The notes under the pieces are model-generated. The model searched no databases. It had not been told where the DNA came from and worked only from the letters and a program-made list of their open reading frames with translations. This document shows, one piece after another, positions 57,324-64,000 of a stretch of DNA of 64,000 nt. This stretch comes from Actinobacillus lignieresii (GTDB lineage: Bacteria > Pseudomonadota > Gammaproteobacteria > Enterobacterales > Pasteurellaceae), in the NCBI RefSeq assembly GCF_900444945.1, contig NZ_UFRM01000001.1, positions 568,501 to 632,500 of the forward strand. Reading direction: 5' to 3'. Position numbers and translations under genes: made by a program. Positions within the stretch are counted from its first letter, which is position 1. Every line of letters starts with the position of its first letter.

Positions 57324-60300
57324 CCCGTTCTTACTCGGCTTAATGTTCGTATTAAGCGGTAATCATCTTTGGGCGGCAGAACTGCCGACCGAAAAAGATC
57401 TGAAAGCACAAATCGATGCCGCTAAAAAAGGCGAACAAAATGAAGGTAATAAGGCGCTTATTCAGCATCTTGAGGACACGCAAACTCTATTAACTCAAAT
57501 TACCAAACAGAAAGCGGATAATGAAGCGTTAGATAAAGAAATCGAACAAGCGCAAGCCTCGTTAAAAGCGAGTCAGGCGAATGTAAACAAACTAAAAAAT
57601 ACGAACCTGCCGACATTGGAAACGTTGGCTAAGCGTTCGATGGCGGAATTACAAAAAGAGTTGGCGGACGTTCAAGTTGCCGGTGAATCCGTTCAGCAAG
57701 AACTAACGACAATCAATGCGAAGTTAGTGACACAAAACTCCGCACCGGATAAAGCGCAAACGACATTGACGAGCAATGCGACACGTAAACAAGAAATTGC
57801 GACATTGCTGGGTAACGTCAATATTTCAGGTGCGGAAAAAATCAAGCTGGAAACAGAACTTGTACTGTTGGATCTACAAAATAGCTATAGCCAATCGCTA
57901 TTACGCGGTAGTGACAACCTTACTGCGCTTTATAACAGCCAATTGGATGAGAAAAAATTAGCGCAGCAAAATTTACAATCCGAATTAAGCAATCTGCAGA
58001 ATGCGATTAATACCAAATTGGTCGAAGAGTCTAAAAATAAAGTTGAACAAGCGGCGGAATCTCAACAGAAAAATGCAAACTCGGACACAAATCCGTTAAT
58101 TGTAAAAGAATTGAATTTTAATACGCGTATCAGTGAAGAGTTATTAAAACAGACAACGCAATTAACACAACTCTCGCAAGATAATTTACGAATTAAAAGC
58201 GTGCTGGATAATCTTCAGCAAACGCAGCGTAATATCGAAGAACAGATTAGTGCCTTACAAGGTACGCTGGTGCTATCTCGTATTATTAATAAACAGAAAC
58301 AATCTTTGCCGCAAGATCAAATGATCAAAGGGTTATCGAAACAAATTGCCGATTTACGCGTACGAGTATTTGATATTACCGAATTTAAAGATAGCGTATC
58401 CGAACCGGCGATATATATCGCTAAATTAGAGAAAGACGAAAAAAGCACATTTACGGACAAAGAAAAAGAACAGTTAAAAAGTATTCTGACCGAGCGGGCC
58501 AAAATTTTAGCCGAACTGATTAAGTCATTGAATAATCAGTTGAATTTGTCTATCAATATCGAATTAAATCAGCAACAAGTACAAACAATCAGTGATTCCC
58601 TGCAGAAAAAACTGGAACAACAAAGTTTCTGGGTAAAAAGTAATAGCCCGATTGATTTGGACTGGTTTGAAAATTTTCTACCGTTAGCGAGTTTTCAATT
58701 AAAAGACTTAGCCAAAAAGTTTGATTTTTCCAATTGGAAAGACAATCTTGTGCCGGCGGCTGTTCTGGAGCTGTTACTTGCATTAGGCGTATTACTGATT
58801 TCTCGCCAAAAAGAGCGAATTAAGCAACGTCTGACTAAAATCAATAACAGTATGCGTACCGTAGCCACGGACAGTCAATGGAATACGCCGGCGGCGATTT
58901 TTTGGACGGTGATACTTTGTTTGCCGAGTACCTTCATTTTCTTGATGGTATTTATTTTAGTGACCTATATTTGTTTCCAAGACCTGACGGAGGTTTGGCC
59001 TTGGGGCTTAAAAATGTCCGGTTATTGGCTGTATTTCGCCTTTATGGTGGCGATGTTGCGCCCGAACGGTATCGGATTCCGTCACTTTAATATGCCGCAA
59101 AAAAGTAATGCGGTTTTCCGAGATATTCTGAAACGCTCGGTATGGGTTATCGGCTTAATGTTAAATACGGCGGTATTCAGTCACATAACGGAAATGGGGA
59201 TTGCCTACGATGTTATCGGGCAAGTATTTACCGTCATCGTACTGATCAGTATTATTTTTATTGTTGCGCCCGGATTCAGACAAGCGATTGCTATTTACCA
59301 AAATGTAGCGAAAGATGAGGAAAGTCCGCGTAACGTATTGCTGAATATTGCACGGGCGGTATTGTTTTTAGCTCCGATTACTTTGGTTATTTTAATCGTT
59401 TTAGGTTATTACTATACGTCGTTGGTCATCATTGAACATTTGGTTTCAACCTATTTTGCGGTGATTACTTGGATTATTTTACGTAATGTGTTCTATCGTA
59501 CCTTCAATGTGGCGTCGCGTCGTTTGGCGTTTCGCCGTTTGCAAGAAAAACGAGAACAGGCGTTAGCTAAAGTAACGAATACGGAGCAACAGATCGTTCA
59601 ATCGGAAGATGATATTCCGTTCGACTTACGGGAAGATACGCTTGCCGTTAGTGAAATTAAAAACCAAATGTTGAAATTGACCGATATGATCCTTTGGGCG
59701 GCGTTATTTGCGCTACTGTATTGGGTATGGTCCGATTTAATTACCGTGGCTTATTATTTGAACGGCGTAACGCTCTGGCAGCAAGCGACCGAAACCGCAC
59801 AAGGCGTGGTAATGGAATCCATTACTTTATTGAACTTATTGGTCGCATTCGGGATTTTATTCGTAACTTATGTGCTAATTCGTAACCTAAGCGGTTTATT
59901 GGAGGCCTTAGTCTTCTCTAATCTTAAACTGTCACAAGGTACGCCTTATACGGTCACGACATTATTAACCTATTTGTTAGTGGTATTAGGAGCAACCTTT
60001 GCTTTTGCTACTTTAGGAATGTCATGGTCTAAATTGCAATGGTTGTTTACCGCATTATCGGTCGGTTTAGGTTTCGGTATGCAGGAAATCTTTGCAAACT
60101 TTGTATCGGGTATCATTATTTTATTTGAACGTCCGGTACGTATCGGCGATATGATTACTATCGGCACGTTTAACGGTACGGTTTCAAAAATTCGTATTCG
60201 CGCCACGACACTGATTGATAACGATAGTAAAGAGGTCATTGTACCGAATAAGGCGTTTATTACCGAACGTATAGTAAACTGGGCATTGACCTCTTCCATG

Positions 60301-60648
60301 ACACGTTTAGTGATTAGCGTCGGCGTGGCTTACGGTTCGGATCTCGAATTGGTGAAACGTTTGCTGCTACAAGCGGCGGAAGAGAACCCGAGCGTATTGA
60401 AAGATCCGCCGCCGGTCGTATATTTCTTAACGTTCGGAGCGAGTACCTTAGATCATGAGTTACGTGTTCATGTAGGACAAATCTCAGATAGAATGCGTAC
60501 GATGGATGAGTTGAATCGACGAATCAATCAATTATTCGCCGAGCATAATATTGAAATTTCCTTTAACCAGTTGGATGTCTTTATCAAAAATCAAGCGACT
60601 AACGAAGAGGTTAAATGGGCGACGGAAAAATTTAACGATAAAAATTAA
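57304..60648 (+). CDS. Large mechanosensitive channel, MscK/YjeP-like (paralogue 1)
   Basis: A 1114-residue inner-membrane channel that opens under membrane tension. A signal peptide (about residues 1-24, ending WAAE) is followed by a periplasmic coiled-coil region to about residue 480 with many Gln/Lys/Leu heptads. Several membrane helices come next, and a C-terminal MscS domain: WLFTALSVGLGFGMQEIFANFVSGIIILFERPVRIGDMITIG. It overlaps menE by 20 bases with its own AGGAAATCATA. Length matches MscK (1120) and YjeP/MscM (1107) of E. coli. Confidence 0.9.
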   Translation: MIKRLFNPFLLGLMFVLSGNHLWAAELPTEKDLKAQIDAAKKGEQNEGNKALIQHLEDTQTLLTQITKQKADNEALDKEIEQAQASLKASQANVNKLKNTNLPTLETLAKRSMAELQKELADVQVAGESVQQELTTINAKLVTQNSAPDKAQTTLTSNATRKQEIATLLGNVNISGAEKIKLETELVLLDLQNSYSQSLLRGSDNLTALYNSQLDEKKLAQQNLQSELSNLQNAINTKLVEESKNKVEQAAESQQKNANSDTNPLIVKELNFNTRISEELLKQTTQLTQLSQDNLRIKSVLDNLQQTQRNIEEQISALQGTLVLSRIINKQKQSLPQDQMIKGLSKQIADLRVRVFDITEFKDSVSEPAIYIAKLEKDEKSTFTDKEKEQLKSILTERAKILAELIKSLNNQLNLSINIELNQQQVQTISDSLQKKLEQQSFWVKSNSPIDLDWFENFLPLASFQLKDLAKKFDFSNWKDNLVPAAVLELLLALGVLLISRQKERIKQRLTKINNSMRTVATDSQWNTPAAIFWTVILCLPSTFIFLMVFILVTYICFQDLTEVWPWGLKMSGYWLYFAFMVAMLRPNGIGFRHFNMPQKSNAVFRDILKRSVWVIGLMLNTAVFSHITEMGIAYDVIGQVFTVIVLISIIFIVAPGFRQAIAIYQNVAKDEESPRNVLLNIARAVLFLAPITLVILIVLGYYYTSLVIIEHLVSTYFAVITWIILRNVFYRTFNVASRRLAFRRLQEKREQALAKVTNTEQQIVQSEDDIPFDLREDTLAVSEIKNQMLKLTDMILWAALFALLYWVWSDLITVAYYLNGVTLWQQATETAQGVVMESITLLNLLVAFGILFVTYVLIRNLSGLLEALVFSNLKLSQGTPYTVTTLLTYLLVVLGATFAFATLGMSWSKLQWLFTALSVGLGFGMQEIFANFVSGIIILFERPVRIGDMITIGTFNGTVSKIRIRATTLIDNDSKEVIVPNKAFITERIVNWALTSSMTRLVISVGVAYGSDLELVKRLLLQAAEENPSVLKDPPPVVYFLTFGASTLDHELRVHVGQISDRMRTMDELNRRINQLFAEHNIEISFNQLDVFIKNQATNEEVKWATEKFNDKN

Positions 60649-60665
60649 GGAACAGGGCTTTATCC

Positions 60666-63600
60666 ATGATGTTTAACAAAGCGTGGTGGTTAATATTATT
60701 TTTTATTTTTTGCTCCGCTTCAATTCGGGCGGAAACCGCTCAAGAGCAGGTTGTCGAAGAAAGCGTCAGAAATCAAATCAGTGCGTTTAAGTCGGGTACG
60801 CTTGAAACTGAAACGGCTGCTAATGTCGATTCGCAAACGTTAAATACGACTCTGCAATTTATTGAGCGAACTAAAAAGCAAAAAAGCGATATCGACGCTT
60901 TAGAAAAACAGTTGCAAAAATTACCGCAAGAACTGTTGGAAATCGAAGCGCGCATTAAAGATTATAAGGATGCGACGGATTCGTTAAAAAATAGCGCATT
61001 TGATGCGCTCTCGCTTGATGAATTAAGCCGAAAACAAGCGGAAATACAATCACAGCTCCAAACGGTGCAAGTTACGTTGGGGGAGTTGGACGGTCGCGTC
61101 TCGAATAATCGTAATTTATTGATTAATAATCCGAAAATTACCGATGAAAATCTTGCCAGAACGCAAGAAATTACCCGCTTAAAAGTGAGTAACCAAGCGA
61201 ACAAATCGGCGATAGACAGATGGAATGCGGAGTTGGATTACCTTGACGCTAACAATAGATTCAATACGTTATTAACGACCAATGCGGAAAAATTAATCGA
61301 ACTGGATGAAGAAAAACGCAGTGAAGCGGCGGCAAAACAGCAAGTCTTGCAAAAACAGTTGGCTATTTTGCAAGAAGTATTAAATGCCAAGCGTCTTAAA
61401 GCTTCGGAGCAGAAAGCGCAACAGGTAGAAAACCAACAAGTAAAAAACGAAATCCAAAATTTCTTGATTCAAGACGAATTGGAACATAATCGCGAGCTAA
61501 GTCAGTTTTTAGTCAAACAAACGCAATTGCTTAATACGCTTTCTCAAGACGACCTGCGTACTAAAAATATTTTGGAGGGTTTAACTCAAACTCAACGCAA
61601 TATCGAAGAACAGATCAGCGCATTGCAAGGTACGCTTGTACTTTCTAAAGTGATTAACCAACAAATGCAGGCGTTGCCGACGGCAAAACTGAATAATGAG
61701 TTGGCGACGTCTATTGCGAATGTGCGCGTGCATATTTTTGAATATTCTCAGCAACGAGATCAAATTTATACGCTTGAAGAATATATCCGAACGCTGACGC
61801 AATCGCTTGAAGAACCTTTGACCGATGAAGAAAATCAAGCGTTGAATAAATTGCTCAAAGAACGCCAGAAATTATTGGACGACATTATTAAATCGCTCAA
61901 TAGCCAATTGAACGTTTCGATTAATATTGAAAACAATCAGAAACAAATCGGCGCAATTAGCGGGGCGTTACAGCGTAAATTACAGCAACAAAGTTTTTGG
62001 GTAAACAGTAATAACCCGATGGGTTTGGATTGGATTAAAGCTTTCCCAAAATTAGCGTTCTCGGAAATCGCGGAACTGACCAAATACGTGAGTTTCAGCA
62101 ATGTCGGTAAGAATCTGTTACCTACGGTATTATTTACCGCTTTTTTCTTATTGATTTCATTTTTGTTGAATTGGAAAAAGAAAGCGATAAAAGACCGCTT
62201 GTCTAAAATTGCCGGTTATGTCAATACTTTAAAAAACGACAGCCATTGGTACACGCCGGAAGCCATGTTTTGGACATTGCTACTGGCTTTACCAAGTACG
62301 TTAATGTTTTTTACCGCTTACAATCTGATTGCATTCTTATTTTTTAATGATCCGATTGCGGCGTGGCGTTGGGGCTTACGTTTAACCTTATATTGGTGGT
62401 TTTTCGCAACGGTTTTATCGCTATTGCGCCCGAACGGTTTGGCCTATCGTCATTTCGGTATGCCGCAGCAAAGTAACCGCATTTTCCAACGTATTATTAA
62501 ACAATCGATTTGGATTATCGGTTTATTGTTAATTTCTTCGATTCCGTCACAAATTGAAGCGATCGGTTATCCGAACGATGTTATCGGACAAGTGATGTCG
62601 ATTGTTGCGCTTGCTCTGTGCCTTTTTGTCGTTCGTCCTTTGTTGGATCGAGGAATTACCGAATATCAAAACGCAAAAACGGAAGACGGTACGATTCGAA
62701 ATGTCAGCCTGTTTAAGTTACTGCGTTTAGTGCTTATTATTGCGCCGATTTTATTGATTGTGCTTATCGTGTTAGGTTACTACTATACGGCGATTTATCT
62801 GATTACTCATTTATTGAACAGCTATTTTGTGGTGTTAATTTGGGTATTCGGGCGTTATTTCGCTTATCGTGCGGTCACGATTTCGGCGCGCCGTTTAGCC
62901 TACCGCCGTTTACAGGAAAAACGCCAGAAAATCAGAGAACAGGCAGCGGATCATACGCATAAAGACGATATTAAGGAAGAAGAATCGATTAAACTCTCGG
63001 TAGTCAATCAGCAGATTCTTCGTGTGACGGATTTACTCGGCTGGGTCGTATTATTCGGTTTACTCTATATCGTATGGTCCGATCTGATTAGTATCGCTTA
63101 TTATTTGGACGGAGTGATTCTATTTGAAAGTAACGACGGCACGAAAGTCGAGTCGATTACCTTACTCAATCTGATGCGAGCGTTCTTGTACGTAGTGATC
63201 ACTTACGTATTGGTGAAAAATATCGCCGGTATTTTAGAAGTCGTACTCTTTTCTCGCGTAAGGCTTTCAAAAGGAACGCCGCAAACCATTATCACCATGT
63301 TTATTTATACGATTGTTGCGATCGGCGGCGTATCGGCATTTTCGGCATTAGGGATTTCTTGGACCAAGATTCAATGGATCTTTACCGCATTATCGGTCGG
63401 TTTGGGTTTCGGGGTACGCGAAATTTTCGGCAGCGTAGTATCGGGTTCGATTTTATTATTCGAGCGTCCGATTCGAGTCGGCGACAAAGTAACGGTTGGG
63501 CAACATACCGGCTTTATTACCAAAATTCGCTTACGTTCAACCACTTTACTCAATTCGGATAATATGGAAGTGGTGTTACCGAATCAGGCGTTCGTCACGG

Positions 63601-63974
63601 ATCGTTTTATTAACTGGACGTTAAATAATACGATTACTCGTTTGCAATTTTTCTTAAACGTTCACTTGGAAGACGATTTGCAAAAAGCGAAAGAATTGAT
63701 TTTACAAGCGATCAGCGAGGCACCGAAGGTGGTTGCCGAGCCGAAACCGGCGATCAATATTTTACGTTTTAACGATAATGCGTTGGAACATGAAATCGAA
63801 GTGTTTGTCGGGGAGTTGGGCGATCGTTCGGAAACTTTAACTTTCTTGCATTATCGGATTACCGAATTATTAAAACAACATCACATTCGATTCGCTTTCA
63901 AACAGTTGGATGTCAATATGCATACGGCAGAGGTTCAGAAAGCGGTCAAATTGAGTGAAAATTTAGCAAAATAA
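60666..63974 (+). CDS. Large mechanosensitive channel, MscK/YjeP-like (paralogue 2)
   Basis: A 1102-residue channel with the same layout as its upstream neighbour: signal peptide (MMFNKAWWLILFFIFCSASIRAE), periplasmic coiled coil, helices, and MscS domain. Shared stretches include QTQRNIEEQISALQGTLVLS and SVGLGFG. The MscS signature differs: WIFTALSVGLGFGVREIFGSVVSGSILLFERPIRVGDKVTVG, where the usual QEI-x2-N becomes REI-x2-S. It starts 17 bases after paralogue 1, a tandem duplication that has diverged. Confidence 0.9.
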   Translation: MMFNKAWWLILFFIFCSASIRAETAQEQVVEESVRNQISAFKSGTLETETAANVDSQTLNTTLQFIERTKKQKSDIDALEKQLQKLPQELLEIEARIKDYKDATDSLKNSAFDALSLDELSRKQAEIQSQLQTVQVTLGELDGRVSNNRNLLINNPKITDENLARTQEITRLKVSNQANKSAIDRWNAELDYLDANNRFNTLLTTNAEKLIELDEEKRSEAAAKQQVLQKQLAILQEVLNAKRLKASEQKAQQVENQQVKNEIQNFLIQDELEHNRELSQFLVKQTQLLNTLSQDDLRTKNILEGLTQTQRNIEEQISALQGTLVLSKVINQQMQALPTAKLNNELATSIANVRVHIFEYSQQRDQIYTLEEYIRTLTQSLEEPLTDEENQALNKLLKERQKLLDDIIKSLNSQLNVSINIENNQKQIGAISGALQRKLQQQSFWVNSNNPMGLDWIKAFPKLAFSEIAELTKYVSFSNVGKNLLPTVLFTAFFLLISFLLNWKKKAIKDRLSKIAGYVNTLKNDSHWYTPEAMFWTLLLALPSTLMFFTAYNLIAFLFFNDPIAAWRWGLRLTLYWWFFATVLSLLRPNGLAYRHFGMPQQSNRIFQRIIKQSIWIIGLLLISSIPSQIEAIGYPNDVIGQVMSIVALALCLFVVRPLLDRGITEYQNAKTEDGTIRNVSLFKLLRLVLIIAPILLIVLIVLGYYYTAIYLITHLLNSYFVVLIWVFGRYFAYRAVTISARRLAYRRLQEKRQKIREQAADHTHKDDIKEEESIKLSVVNQQILRVTDLLGWVVLFGLLYIVWSDLISIAYYLDGVILFESNDGTKVESITLLNLMRAFLYVVITYVLVKNIAGILEVVLFSRVRLSKGTPQTIITMFIYTIVAIGGVSAFSALGISWTKIQWIFTALSVGLGFGVREIFGSVVSGSILLFERPIRVGDKVTVGQHTGFITKIRLRSTTLLNSDNMEVVLPNQAFVTDRFINWTLNNTITRLQFFLNVHLEDDLQKAKELILQAISEAPKVVAEPKPAINILRFNDNALEHEIEVFVGELGDRSETLTFLHYRITELLKQHHIRFAFKQLDVNMHTAEVQKAVKLSENLAK

Positions 63975-63995
63975 AATAAATAATAAGGAAGCATT

Positions 63996-64000
63996 ATGGC
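63996..64000 (+). CDS. Start of next gene (only the first codon visible)
   Basis: An ATG at 63996 preceded by AAGGAAGCATT suggests the next gene begins here, cotranscribed with the channel genes. Its identity cannot be read. Confidence 0.4.

Overview
The window looks like chromosomal DNA of a Pasteurellaceae bacterium from the Actinobacillus pleuropneumoniae-like (Apl) clade. The evidence is the gene content (sap transporter, lolB-ispE-prs, aceEF-lpdA, ybfF/seqA, lrgAB, ushA, Rec2/ComEC), the AT-rich codon use, and many copies of the Apl-type DNA uptake core ACAAGCGGT. These cores often form inverted pairs that sit as stem-loops at gene ends. The species assignment is inference; no search was run.

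Layout. 1-2.7 kb: end of a sap peptide-uptake operon (sapC partial, sapD) and an MmcQ/YjbR-type gene. 2.8-4.4 kb: an MFS transporter and a tiny ORF. 4.7-17.2 kb: an accessory islet. It holds a nitronate monooxygenase/LysR pair, a DUF4143 AAA ATPase with an AbiJ/HEPN-like partner, a quinone oxidoreductase, a secreted metallo-beta-lactamase-fold hydrolase, a LysR regulator, a GIY-YIG-like protein, an MFS exporter, a second secreted MBL hydrolase, an esterase, a FrnE-like thiol oxidoreductase and an ArsR regulator. This islet carries Neisseria-type uptake sequences as two terminators and Haemophilus-type uptake cores inside genes, so it was probably assembled by natural transformation from several donors. 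17.3-30 kb: core genes ssb, uvrA (shared LexA box), yoaA, lrgAB copy 1, msbA, lolB, ispE, prs, pyrD. 30.2-36.4 kb: pyruvate dehydrogenase operon aceE-aceF-lpdA. 36.6-36.8 kb: tRNA-Gly and tRNA-Cys. 36.9-47.7 kb: a DUF4298 gene, ushA, dgkA, sstT, comEC/rec2, queA, a YvcK-like gene, perM-like, a methyltransferase and arfA. 47.7-55.2 kb: tRNA-Val, apaH, lrgAB copy 2, rnb, brnTA toxin-antitoxin, fabI, cmoA, ybfF. 55.3-64 kb: seqA, menE and two tandem giant mechanosensitive channel genes.

How genes work together. Two regulatory circuits can be read from DNA in the islet. A 70-bp region is duplicated in front of the quinone oxidoreductase and between the first MBL gene and its LysR regulator. A 16-bp palindrome (ATCTA-N6-TAGAT) is repeated in front of arsR and in front of the FrnE-esterase-MBL operon. 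Each circuit controls a secreted MBL hydrolase plus redox or esterase functions, which suggests two parallel responses to reactive or xenobiotic compounds. Elsewhere, arfA carries an intrinsic terminator inside its reading frame (the known tmRNA-backup logic), ssb and uvrA share an SOS box, and sstT and rnb each have a terminator-like hairpin in the presumed 5' leader.
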